Origin: Puffinus mauretanicus | Lineage: Eukaryota > Chordata > Aves > Procellariiformes > Procellariidae | Length of the DNA stretch: 64,000 bases | Assembly (NCBI GenBank): GCA_023333565.1 | Contig: JAJKFH010000205.1 | Span: 62,001-126,000 of the forward strand | Reading direction: 5' to 3' | Shown: positions 1 to 12,731 of the stretch, in pieces | Numbering within the stretch: the first letter of the stretch is position 1 | Layout of the letters: the number at the start of each line of letters is the position of its first letter | Made by a program: the position numbers and the translations under genes | The notes under the pieces: generated by a model | What the model saw: the letters and a program-made list of their open reading frames with translations, nothing else | Databases searched by the model: none | Told to the model about the DNA's origin: nothing

Positions 1-3000
1 CTTGGGGTTGGCACATCGCTGTCAAAACCCAGAGCTGCTCTCCTCTGCAGGACTGTCCGAAGCAGGCAATGAGCTGGGGCGGTGAGGTGGTAGCAAGCCT
101 CTTTGCACTTGTATGAACAAAATAGTTAGAAAACTCATCTAATAACGGCTGTTGGAGATGTACTGGTAACTTCACACCTGACTGCACAGAAAGCGGGGAT
201 TTCCTCGCGTTGTAATTTCTATGGGTGTATTTTTGAAGCCTATGGCCAAAAAGATAGGTTTGGTGAAGATAGGTTCGGTGTGGCTTGGCAGTAATTGGGC
301 AGTATTTGCATAATGATAGTAATTTCCTTGTTCTTATTTCCTAAATTTGTTTTACAAGACCATGCTGCAATGTAACTTAAAGCTGTAAGTATTTGTCTCT
401 GTTGGCAGTTGGAAATGTAGTATTAGCTGTGACTCGTTACAGAAATAAGTGCTCAGTGTGGAGCTAAATTGAATAATATGGTGGTGTTCATATCTTAATC
501 TTCCAAACAGCGCTCTTAAGTTCGCTACATTGATGTTTGAAAGACTTAAAAATAATAAACTCCATTGTATAGAGCTTAGAATACAGAGTGGAGGCTTAGT
601 AATTGCTGGCAGTTCATGGGCAGACTCACTAACGCATGGCAAGGAAGCAATTCTCCCAGCATGCCCGAATTTTTTAAATTAATCTCCTTGTATCAAGGCC
701 TTGTGATCCACAAATTAATGAGTACATCGATATTTTGAATAAAGGCTTGCAGGAGACCTCAGTCCAAAACCCCAAACCTTTACTTGGGCCATCGTGCTGT
801 TTTAAAACACCTCTTGTCTTCCTCTTCAGTCTGCTGAAAGCCCTTTCCATCCCCCAGCTGTTGAGCAGGGTAGGTGGAGTGGGCTGGTGAGCTCATTTTC
901 CAGCCATCAAGAGACTCCACCGGCTGGCTATCGGCAGAGAGCTGAAGTCCTGAGCCTGCGTCCCATGTAGGAAGGTAACAACCCAACTCCCAACCTTCCG
1001 CTCTTCACAGGAAAGGGAAAAAAGCCAAATACTTGATGGTTGTTTTTTTTTAAATGGTGTTCAAAAATTGAGGTCCCTGGGGAATTGAGTGTCGAAGGGA
1101 GAGCTCTGAAAGCAGGGATCTGGCTTTGCTGATTTTTCTCAGAAGATGTCTATAGTTCCCCTGCATCCTCGTGAAGGAGTTTTTAAATGAGGAGTTGCAG
1201 AGGGCAGCTAAGGCAAAAGCTGGTTAGACCAGCAGGCACTATTTAAAATCAAGCAAACATAAAAACCAGGAGAGGGAGAGGAGGAGAACATGATTTCTTT
1301 ATCACAACTGTACTTGAAACTAATTTTAAATGTCTGTCTTCTGAGAGTAAGGAAATTCCTTTAGCTTCCAGCAGTAAATAACTGGGATGCTTTCAGCTCA
1401 CAGCTGACCTACAGAGGATGGTGAGTTTTCAACTAAAAAAAAAAAAATTGACTCTCCAGTAAGGACAGTCCATTCCAATCATCACTAAACAGCTGGAGAA
1501 AGAGAAGAGTCCTGACAAGCACGGTTCATATCACAAATAACCCTTGAACTTTGTTCTGTATCTCTGCGTACTGTCCAGGGTGGCTTGACAAATGGTTTTG
1601 AACAAATACAGTTTTCAAACCAAAGAGCAGATGACAAGGATTGTGTTTGGCTGGCAGGTGCGCGATTTGGACTCCTGGATCGGAGATCTCAAATGAAATC
1701 CCAAATCCATTTTTCTCGTACTATCATTCCTAAAACAAATGGTGAGTATTTCAGAGAAAGGGAGAAGGTTGTCCGCTGTGAGCTCTTGGGGTTCAGTGGA
1801 TGAGGGTTTAGTGGTAGAGACTACGTAGTTCTCCATGCCCGCTCCTCTTGGCAATGGAGTGGTGGAGCACCTAATGTTAGCTGTGGTGAGGAGGACTTCT
1901 GAAGAGCGGCTTCTCATCAGGCATATTTCAGCAAGGGGTTTGGCCATTAGGATGCTGAGCTCTCTTAATGGTCTGCCCTACTCTATGCCAGCGGGCACTA
2001 TTGGGAAGTGGGGACTTCTGGAAGTCTGTCACTTATGTAGGTACTAAAAAGGAGCTGGACTTTTTTGGAAAATGGTGTTCCAGCTGAAGGAGCTGAACAC
2101 TTGCCAGTCTGACCATATGTTTCTGAAGTTCTTGTGGTTCAACGCTTTAGGCCAGGGTATTGTCTATTTAAGGCAATGGAAGAAAACCCTGTGCCACTCT
2201 TGCAGAGTAGGTATGTGAACCCTAAGCATCAGGACCAAATGGTAGTTCTAGAATTAGACGGTGTCCCTAATTTCCCTCTTCAGTTTTAAGTGGATGCAGC
2301 ATTCTTCTCTTACAGTCTCAACTGTTGTGTTGCATTGTTGTATGGAGTTGAACATCTGCCCCCTCCAGCCACAAAAGTGGCTGTGTTCCAGTGATGGGTG
2401 GTTTCTTTCTATTCAGGGATCCTCCGAGGCCTGGAAAAGCTTGAGTATTAGGCATGACATACTGTCAACTGTTGCAGATCCCCTTGGCTCCCCTCCTCCC
2501 AACATCTGCAAGGCCAGAGTTGGCCATCTTGGTTTGTCCATGCACCATGCATAGCACAGAAAGACCCTGGCCCTGCCAGCTCTGCTGCTGAACAGTGAGT
2601 GGGGCCTCACCAGAAACCTGTCCTTCCAACACCAAAATCACTTGTGGTCCCAGCCTCTGGGAGAAGGAAGATCTGTCGTCAGCTCCTTAGGGAGGGCTGT
2701 GTTGCTGGCACCACAGTGCCGGGGTCCTTCCCCACCCATAGCACCCTCGCTAGCGGATGCTCATCCTCCATGCAGCGGCTCTGCTTTAGTGGTGTTGTCC
2801 CGCTGCATGGCAGGGAAAGGAGCAGGCAGAGCAGCCATGGCACGCAGCAGACCTCTGCAGGAGTACCTTGCCCCGCATTAAAAAATGGGTGGGATGCTAG
2901 AGCAGAGTGGGGGGAGACAAGGTGGCGGTCCCACGCAGGTCTCTCAGCCCAGTATTTCTTTCCCCCAGCATTGTGCTGGTGATTGACTGGCGTTCGCTTG

Positions 3001-3680
3001 GCAAAAGCCTTTTGAATATTCATTTGGCTGACGGGAGATGAGAGTACAGTAGCTGCTTGAAATCAGCTTGGGGAGGGGGAGCAAAGACGACTGCCTTTTT
3101 GTTGCTACTGGTGCTACTTGAACTCTCTCAAATGCGTACTTCACATGGATAAATGATTGCGGAGACCTCAGCCTACCTAACAAGTCTGCTTTTGTAAAGC
3201 AAAAATGATAGTGCTGTATACCTGCCATCCTCATTCAAAAGCCCATTCCTCATTAATATCACTTTATCCATATTATTGCAGCTCGAAATGCCATTCCTCT
3301 TTTCCCCACCCATTTCCTTGACTGGCTGTGACATACAGGAACTACACCCAGTGCTTGACTCGCCTCTCCTGACCTTTTGTAACTTGGCTCCAAACTCCTT
3401 TTTTTGGGTCTTTTGCAAAACACTGTCAGAAGGGAAAAATCCTTTGTTAAAACACAGCCAACTCCTGCCTCAACGTGGAACAGTTTGTTCTGCTAAAAGA
3501 ATGAGCCAGTTCAGTGAGCAGAAAAACATTGCCATAAACCAGCGGACTCAATAAGCTGCAAAAGCCATCGGCTGCACTCAAGGTCTGACAGGACGACTCT
3601 GAAGCAGGATCCACAGGGGAGAAAAAAAAAAAAAATCATCCACAATCCCAACCTGCCAAACCCCGTTTCCTTACTTGCAG

Positions 3681-3719
3681 CCGAAGTATTTTGCAGTTGT
3701 CTTTTTGGTTATAGCAACT
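3681..3719 (+). other. candidate non-coding exon between strong splice signals
   Basis: A pyrimidine-rich acceptor ending TTACTTGCAG at 3680 and a donor CT/GTAAGT at 3719/3720 flank 39 bases. It could be a 5' UTR exon of ZHX3 or a chance pairing; no transcript evidence is available from sequence alone. Confidence 0.2.
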
Positions 3720-6700
3720 GTAAGTGGGGGAATAGGAGCTGATGCTGAGCCAGAACGTAACGCAGTGTTCGAAGATAGCATATTGCAAAAGGGCACGGTG
3801 GATGAAGTAATCCAAAAATGCTCAGCTGGGAAGGGGCTGCAGCACTGTAACAGTCTTCAGTCTGTGCTGCAGATGGGCTCCAGCACCCTATGCTTGCTGT
3901 CTGGTACTATTTAGTAGTTTAGTCTTTCCCACCCACATCTTGTTTTAAAGCTCTGGACGCTCTTTATTTCCCTGGAATTGCTGTGGGTCTGTCCCTTATG
4001 TGGCCGCTTGGTAACTGGTGATCAACCTGTCTTCAACAAGCGCTTCTTCATTGCACAAGGGACTTGGATGCTCGGTGAGAAAACCGTGTGACCTTCTAGC
4101 AGGCTTTTGGGTTTGTGGTTCTGCAGCGGGATCGTTTCGGTGCTGGTATAAAAGCTGACACTGGTTTTCTTTTAACAATAAATTTGGTGCTAGGATCTAG
4201 AGCTGTGGTTCCCGAATTTGGGGTGATGGCCCCCAAACAGAGTCACTGATAATGGAGGTGGATGTGCAAACCTGGAAGTGGGGTTGTGAGCAGAAGTGCT
4301 TCAGAAACTCGGGCTCGGAGGCTTCCCCCCAAATGACTCCTTGGGACTGGGCAGGCTGCAGCAGCGCTGAGAGCACGGTGGGCTTCTGCGCTTCGTGTGC
4401 TCTGTTGCCAGCGAGTGCTCATACCATGAACTCATCGCCAGCTTGGCCGAGTGTTTCCTGCTGATTTAAAAGACTTGAGTACCCTTGTCAGAAATTTAAC
4501 ATGGACCAAGATCTAACCCTGGTTCTCATTTTGCTTTGGGAACCAGGAGTCTTTACTCTGAGCTCCCCGATAGTTTTTTGGCTTGGAGCCAGTTCAGCAA
4601 TTTCAGATAATAAAAATACAAAGAAGTATATTTTAGGTGTAATCTACCCCTTTTCCCATGCATTCCAAAGGGCCACATCTGCCAAAGCTGGTCTTGCCCT
4701 CCCTAAATGGTGATGCTTGATAATAACCTCTAAGCGTGGGATCGTAAGGCAAGTCGGAACGTGATGTGGCAGAATGTTACTGACCTGTGTGGGGCCATCT
4801 GAGGTGTTGTTGATCAAGCTGCAATCACAAATCTCTCTGATAATGCAAGCAAAAAGAAAACCTCCTAGAGAAAGCACAAGGGGCTGAAATCAGAGCTCCT
4901 GTGCATTTAGAAACATGACCGATGTTCTCATATTGTCCTGTCCAGGCACAAACCAACCCACACAAACCAGCTGAGTGCAAGGTGTTGGGAGACCCAGATA
5001 CCGATGAGCTGAGGGACTTCTTGAAGCTCCATTAATGCTATCTGGTGTCCTCTGCTGGTAGCATTAACCTCGGAGCTGGCTCTGTTGAGAGATGATTATC
5101 TGTCTGCTGGACCTTTTCCTTTGGGAGAACGCCAGGAATGTTTTGCAACATGGACAAAATGTGAGGATTGAAGCTATGGAGGTGGGTCCCTGGGATGCTG
5201 GGACTGTGAACCCTGCTAAGGTAGCGTAACTTGGAGCAAATCTGTAATGAAGCCTCTATGCCAAAAGAGATTATTATTTTTTTTGGAGATGTTAATGGTA
5301 TGATTGCATAACATTTATTTTGTGCTTGATCAAATGGATGAGGGCAGAGGAAAAGGAGTGAGTGAATTAATGTTAGTGATGTTCAAACAGAAGCACGCAA
5401 AGCTCCGAGGGATGATCAGTGGTTTTGTTTTGATGTGCGTGGTTTTTTTTTATTCCTGACATTCTCCTGAAATATAGCACGCAGACTTGTCTCTAAGGGG
5501 GGCACATTGCCAATAGTCTAAAGGTTATATTATCCTAGTGACCTATTTTTATACTCTAATCGCGTTCTGTTTCAGCCACCCTTTTCTAGCCTTCCATCTC
5601 ACTCGGTTTTGTGCTCATCTGAAAAAAAAGCGGAGATAATTACCATTAGTCCCCGAGTGCTAAGGCAGCAAGCCAGCCTCTACCCAGGTAACGACAGCAA
5701 AGGCGAGTTGCTGCTGTTTTGGAAGCATGAGAGCAATCCGAAAACACAGCTCGTAAATGGGTGACGACTTGAAATAGGACGATGAGGAGTGTTGCGGGGC
5801 AGAGGAGAGAGGTCTTCTCTTAAAGGCAAATTTTAAATGGAGAAGTACAGCAGTTTGTAGAAGGGTGAAATTTTAATGAATAGCTCTGTTTAACTAGCCT
5901 AAATGGGAAAGACGCTTTTCTACTCTAGGCCTGCCAAGTAATGGAGAATGAATACGATTGTTCGGTCAACTGGCTTCCACTGCCTTTAGACTGTACATGC
6001 GTTTTCAAAGCCAGGCTTAAGCTACAAAACACCCTGACCAGTCGACATAAAGAGAAATTGTTCCTTAATACAAATGTTGGCTATGTGATGCTGCTTGAAG
6101 CTCGAAACTGCTGAAATTTGTGCATGTGTTTGTACATTTGTGCGGCGCAAAATAATAAGATGCGAAGAGGCTTTTCTTGCCTGCGTGGCTTCTCTCGCGT
6201 TGCTGTTAGTTTATTGCTCGTTGCTTTCCCTGTTCTTCTTGAGAGCACCTGGATTTTGAGTGGCTGCCAGTGTTAGCGCGGTAGCGATCTGCTCTGGAGG
6301 GGAAAAATCTCATTAACTGTTCATTCATGGGAACTTGCAGTCCCCTATGGGGTTAAACCCCAAAAGAATTAAGTGTGTCACAACCTTGATCTGGGTTATG
6401 GACCAGGCTCTGGGTGGCAGATGCTACATACGGGTGCCAGCCCTAGGCAAGGGCATGGCATGGGGATGCGCACCGTTTGCTGGGAGCCAGGGTAATGCTC
6501 GGGTGCTGGTGTTTTTAGGCTGCTGGAGATGATCCCATCCCGTGACTTCCCTTCCAGCTGCAGGCTTTGCAAACAGTTACCCAAGGAGGATGGCTGGACC
6601 CCAGCTAGCTGGGACGCACAGCCACAGACTGGGAACAGAGGAGCTCAGCCCTGCCAAATCTTGCCTTTTCTTCTCTGTTACAGAGCTGTGCTGGCGCAGC

Positions 6701-9439
6701 TAAGAGAGGTCCCGTCCGCACCTGGGAAGTTGGGATTTGCTGTGGAGAGGTGGGCTGTTCACTCTAACTGTGTCTGTGTGTAGTGAACCACAGGGATGTA
6801 GCATGGAGAGGTCCTTGCTGAGTTGCCGGAGTGTGTCCATTCACATAGTGTGTCCCTGGGATGGATTAGCAATAGCTGCCCTGTTTCTGGCAGGGGACTG
6901 TGTCCTTGAAGCCTGTTGGTAATGCTGCTGCACGCCCTTTCCCCGTGCTTCGTTTCGCTTTTGTTGTAACCAAAGCCTGTGACTCCAAGTCCGTGGCGAT
7001 GAAACCCAGGTTAGAGCTGGTGTGGGGCAGCCTCTGGCCAGGGAACAAGCCTTTGCCCCTTCTCACCTGGGTCTGGAGAATGCAGGAGTCTCCAGCCTTC
7101 CTCTCTCCTGCCAGCCCACATTGGGCACATTTTGGCAATAAATTAATAAAACTGGTGAAACCCCTACATGACTTCCCATGAACGGACTCTAAATGCAGAA
7201 CAAGCGTTAATGTCCAATCGAAAAGAAATAGAGTCCTGGGAATGCCAAGGCTGGCATAGGGGCAGCCATGGGGCTGTGCCCCTCATACACCTGCACTCAC
7301 TGCTGCGTGGACCTGTTTTTCCTCCCCTCCCCAGCACCCAGGTAAATGCACCCAGTCCCAGGCTACTGAGCAGCCACTCTGCGCTGCCCAGAGCGAACGG
7401 GTGTCTGCCGTGCTGGGAGGGGACCTGCTGCGAAACATGGTGGGATTTCCCTCTGGGGTGCTTGGTGGTGGGAAGGGGAAGGCGGCTCAGCCCTGCAGAG
7501 AGCACCCACTCGTTGCTGTTGGCCATAGGGATCTTTTATCTACTGGCCTTGACTTGCTAATTACTGGTGGGGAGTTGGGAAGTCATCTGTGGGCTTCCCA
7601 AAGACAGCCGTGCATCTTCTGGGCCTGGCTGGAGGTAGAGCCCAAAGGGGAGAGACGAAAACTCTCAAACGTCAACTTTTTTTTCCCCCTTTGTTTTTTT
7701 TTTCTTCTTTTTCTCCCCCATATTATGCTATCAGCCGGGGCCTGCAGAATTTCAGCTTAAAAACAAACTGCTGTTATTTAAAGTGCCAATATTGTGCTTG
7801 GCTTCATATGAGACAGAAACATCAACTTTGTCCCTGACCTGGGGAGTGTGTCTGCCTGCCTAGCAGGCACCCAAAGTGTTGAGAAAACTGTTATTTTACT
7901 TCTCTTTTGGTGTTGATTTTTGGTTTTAATTTTTTTTTTAACTGAGCATTTGCTCTTCATCAGAGCTGTGTCAAACACCGGAGCCCACAGTAGAGCACGT
8001 AGCTGTCCTTCGTGTCCACGTGGAGCCTTGTCCCCAGTGTGAGTGTTGGGCACCCAGGAGATGGCTGGGCTGGGGGCAGAGAAGGGCGACTGTCCCGTCG
8101 TCCCTGTGCCCGGGCGGTGGGACCAGAGCTGCTGTGCCCGGCTGTGCGCTGCCTGGCCAGTGATGCTGCCTGGTGGGTTTTCTGGTTGTATTTTCTAGGC
8201 GAGGTTTGCAAAAGGTCACAAAAATTAATCTTCTAACTGGGGACCTTGGCACTGCGCGGAATGAATGTTTTGCATTAACAACCTAACTCATTAATTCACT
8301 GAAACATTTAAAACCAAACCAGTTATATCCAGCCAAGCTGGAAAAAGCTGAAAGTTCATACTCAGCAGTGCAGATTTCGAAACCTCCCTTTGTTAATCTC
8401 TGCAGAAGTAAATTTTCTGAAATTGCTAAGCTCACTTTGACCGGTCTCAGCATTGTTTTCCTCAGCGGAGGCAAAGCTGCTCTGCAGAGGGTTAGCGGTG
8501 TGTACCTGGACCCGCCGATGGGGACGGGAAGGCTCCGGTGCTGGGGAGGAAGGAGGGCTGGTACGGGAGGTGTTGCAGGAGGGGAATGCTCATAGCAGCA
8601 TTGTAGGTTTTGGGGTGTCTCTAGCAGAAATGCTGCACCGTTTTCATAGATTGGGACTCCAGATTTAACAGTTTCCGTCTTCCTCCTCTATTATGTTCTG
8701 AATTGCTAGGGGTAGTTGTAATCACAGCCCAGCACGTCTTGTGGTGCTCCTTCTACTTGTTTGTAAGCTGGAGGTGGGTCGCTGGCGTGTGGCCTTTGTG
8801 GGCCTCCTACCCGGAGGAGAGACGGGCAGACCCGGGCAGTGCAGCAGCCTGCAGTTCCCCTGCCCTCGCCGCTGGCTCCGAGTACGGGGCTTGTCACTTC
8901 TGAGCCGCAACCCTTGAGAAACTGATGGATGGCCACCAACCTGGCTGTCCCTGTAGCTATGATGTGGTGACAACAACGTAAAACTGCATCTACCAGTGGA
9001 GCAGAGCTTTCCCGTGGTGATTTTTTTAAATTGTTTTAAGTTGGGAGCTGTGCAGACAAGCAATCACGGCCGTACATCGAGGATGGGGAACCATGACCCA
9101 ACCTTCACCTGGGTTCGTGCCTGCCTGGTGCAAAGGCCGGGCTGCTCTGCCCTGTCACAGGAGCGGGGTGCGCACAGTTGTCTCGCTGTCGTGTGAGCGA
9201 ACACACATCGGCCCCAGGGTCAGCTCCTGGTGCTTTAGATATGGGAGAAACGTACCCCCCAGCCACATGCTGGGCTGGGATCCGACCTGGCCAAAGGAGC
9301 CCTTGGGCTGCTTTTCCTTCCAGCATTAGTTTCCCTGGGAGCATCACTGGGACGGAATCGGTTTGACTTTGCTTTAAGTCAGTTTTCCCTCAAATTTCCA
9401 ACAGCAGTGGCAGGTTCAGGTGCATAGATCATTTGACCT

Positions 9440-10000
9440 GCTGACTCTGCTACCTCGCTATTAAATTAGCAGGTATAAATTAAATAGGAACCATGAATTT
9501 AAGTACAGTCCCTTTGTCTTCCTGGCTGTCAGATAGCTATTCCATTCAGCTAATGTCTCTTTGCTCCAGTTAATCATAAAATAATACATGGTTGTGCAGA
9601 TTGGTCTGAGGCATTTGCAGTGGCGGAATACTGAGCTCTGTCGTAAGGCTGTTTTTTAATTGATTAATTTTTCTGCCATTAATTTCCCCTATCCATTAAG
9701 CCTCACTTACTTTAATGACGGAGAAATCGGTGAATTATCCATTCTGTTATATATTAGTGGTGTATTAAAGTATTAGTGCATTCCAGAAGGTGAGCAGTGA
9801 ATAAAACATGCTCCAAACATGTGGTTATGCAACTGTTCCATGGAAATGAAACGGACAAACAGTACACTTGATTAATTTTTTTTTCCCAGTAAATTGGCAC
9901 TGTGATGCACTTCAAGCTAAATTTGCAATCTGTGTTCTCAGGTGGCATTAATATTGGAGCCCCAGCAGGAGAGCTGTGGCAGCTGGGGCCGCTTTGATTG
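9440..10000. promoter_or_regulatory. candidate conserved non-coding element, homeodomain-site rich
   Basis: The stretch is AT-rich and CpG-poor. It has repeated TAATTA/ATTAAT-type cores, such as TTAATTGATTAATTTTTC near 9656, CCATTAATTTCC near 9676 and TTGATTAATTTT near 9869. The texture resembles vertebrate conserved non-coding elements, but conservation cannot be measured here. Confidence 0.2.
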
Positions 10001-12731
10001 CATTTTTAACGAGAGTTGTTGGAGGGAGCACAGAGCTTGATGCAAATGTGCTGGTAAATGAAATGCAGAGCTTTTAGGTTCTCCGTAGGTGGGTCAAGCC
10101 TTTCACATTTACCCAAAATAATAGTGACGGTGTGCTCAGGAGAGGCACTCTGTTAACGAGGCACAGTGGGGGTCTTTGTGTATCTCTGTTGCTCTGTATC
10201 AAATTTACTCTGTTGACAGATAAAAATCATCTTTTTGATATCTGGTGACTCCATAAACACTGGGACTCGAGCTGTCTCAGTAATGGAGACTCTGGAACTG
10301 GATCTCTGTCAGGAGTTTGCTGGAAACGAAAAAGCTTGCAGAAGGCCCAGCAATTTCTCCCTGGCCTGTGTTAGAGCTGCAGAATAAAATTAAATAAGAA
10401 TTCTCTTTTACCGTTGCTTCCCTGACATGAAACTCCTTTCAGCCTTTAAAGCTATATTTTGTAACCTTCAGGCTGGTCTTATTGTTTTTTTCCTAATTGA
10501 CTCGACTTGGAAAGGTCATCGTACCCTGCTAGATTGTGTAATATTTAACTTAGCATCAAAAATGAGGATCTTGGGATTGGTGTCAAATGGATGCTGTTCC
10601 CCTCTGAATAGCAAAGCCCATTCATAGTCATCCAAGTATTCGACTTGCTAATGCTAATGAATAACTTTCTGGCCCTCTGCAGAGGGAAAGACTAACCACG
10701 AAAAGGTGGGATGAGAGTGGCATAAAGCAGGTATTGAGAGCATGCAATTCGCACTGTCTAAATCAAGATCACAGCTTTAATACCTTTTTTATTTATAGAT
10801 TTTTTTTTTAAAGTTATAATTTTTAGCTTTTCACGACGCTTTAGCATAGCAAACAGTCTTTTCTGATGCCAAGTTCAGTGATGACTAACACTATTTACAG
10901 GACTGTTTTGTAATCTCAGATCAGCCCACATTAACGGGAAGTTACGTTTTCCCATCAGTCTTTTAAACGGTGCCTGAGAGTTGCTGAGGCTAGAGTCGGC
11001 CATCTAGGCTCTCCTGTTTGGAAAAAATGATGTCAGCTTTCAGAACAATTTTTTTAAAGATTTCTAATGAAGTTAGAGAGGTCAAATCATACTTCCTCCA
11101 TTTGATTTTTTTGCATTAGGACCTTTCATTCCTCTGTTTTAAAAGCTACTGATAAAAATAAGCAGAGGAGGTATTGCATAAGCACCACGAAGTCATTTGC
11201 CCGATCTGCATTTCTCAATGCATGAGATCAGCTCAGAATATCTGATATGAGAAAGCTACTGGTGCACAACTGTGTAACTGATAGGAGTTACCTCTGTGAG
11301 TCATCTGGTAGGATGGTAAGTTGGTCTTTTTTTTTTTTTTTTTAAGTTCAAGTTTTTATGAGTGTCTTTATAAAGCTCTGTTGCTGTTACTGTAAATCCC
11401 AGGAAAATCTGGCACAGAGTTTTGTAATATGAATCAGTGCATCCATATGCTTCCAAGTGACCTTGCAATCCCTGTGTTTAAAAGAAAAAAAGCAGAATTG
11501 CTGTATAAAAGGTTGACAGAGGGCTTAAGGCAGAGATGTTGCTCCCTCAGATGTGCTGCCTTCCCTGTCATCAGGACCCGTCACCAGGCAAGTGACTCCT
11601 GGTGCCAGCTACAGCAGACAGCTTTACTGCTCTCGGGTCGTGATCTCAGGCACGGAGCATCCGCTGTGCAGATGGCAAAGCTACATCAGGCCAGGAGTAA
11701 GGTCGGGGCTAATGCCCTGGCCTTCCACAGGCTGGAGCAGTTCAGGAACTGCTTTAGCTTCAGGGGAAAAAAAAAAAAGAAGAGAAAAAATTGTTCCTTT
11801 CTATTTTTTTTTTTTTTTTTCCTTTTTTTTTTAAATGTGACAGATTTCTGGTCGCCGCCAAGCCCAGAAAAATGGGCCTTACCTTCTCTTGCAGCTCCAG
11901 ACAAAGACTCAACAGATGCTGTTAAAACAGTAACGAAGTGTGCACGGGGTGGGGAGGGAGTCTCACAAATGCATTGCAGGCTTGCTGAGCGAGGAGGGCT
12001 AAAATACGTGGACCTGGCTGCAGCCTTCTTGCTCCCTGCAGCAGAGCTCCAGGCGTCTCTGCAGGCAGAGGCCCTTGGCACGGGCACGGTGCTTTGAGCT
12101 GGCGAGAAACTTCCCGACAGGATGGTTGGAAAATGCCAATTTTGAAGAAATTGAAACGTTCTGTGGGGAATGTGTAAGTTTTTCGTCAGGTTTTTCTGAT
12201 GGAAAGCAGGTGGTTTTCCCAGGGTGACTGTGCTGCTGAGCCGGGAGCCCGGGCACGCAGGCAGCCCAGGCATGGTTCTCCCTGCCGAAATACTGGTGAT
12301 GGGTCTTGGCAGGGCGAGGGGAAATTTTGGCATTTTTCGTCCTCAGATGAGAATTTGGTGCAGGCTGTAAAAGAGGCGTGTTTGTGTGTTTGTTTTTAAA
12401 TGGGTAATTCACAGGTTTTATGTGTGAAAATACAGTAAATCCAAGGTCAAGTTAAATTTTTCCAGCAAAAGAGGCTGAAAATGATTTATTGAGTGAGACA
12501 GTTAAATACCAGGACGGTTGTGCTTTCTCTAATGCCAAGGGAACTAACCCCTCCTCCCTCTGCTTGTCCTCAGGTTCAGTGGCAAATATGAACATTTGTC
12601 AACATTTGACAACAACTCCTTGGGACACCATGAATTTGCTGGAATCTAGACCACAGAGCACCTGCAATAGCGCTTTTTAAATTTTAATTTCATTTAAGTG
12701 AAAGAAAAATAATCATCTGGATCAATTGCAG

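Larger units (their letters stand above)
1..12731 (+). other. ZHX3: 5' intronic/upstream region of ZHX3, no coding sequence seen
   Basis: No open frame here shows a recognisable domain or a run of plausible coding exons. The sequence is AT-rich with homopolymer tracts, for example T runs near 7679-7712, 10799-10810 and 11327-11343, and an A/T-rich block at 11765-11834. In mammals the first ZHX3 coding exon is preceded by long introns and non-coding 5' exons, so I read this as intron plus possible unlabelled 5' UTR exons. A possible 39-nt exon at 3681-3719 and an AT-rich, possibly conserved stretch at 9440-10000 are listed separately. The assignment to ZHX3 is inferred from gene order and strand. 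Confidence 0.6.

Noticed and set aside
3675..3914. Frame with a hydrophobic, signal-peptide-like start
   Set aside because: It begins with TTG, is short, and a strong donor lies inside it; no homologous secreted protein is recognised.
4200..4260. GTGGTTCCCGAATTTGGGGTG resembling a hAT-type transposon end
   Set aside because: Too short, and no matching inverted end or target duplication was seen.
11429..12333. Open frames of 222 (plus) and 215 (minus) codons
   Set aside because: They run through poly-A/poly-T tracts that give Lys or Phe runs, and they overlap each other with no recognisable protein.
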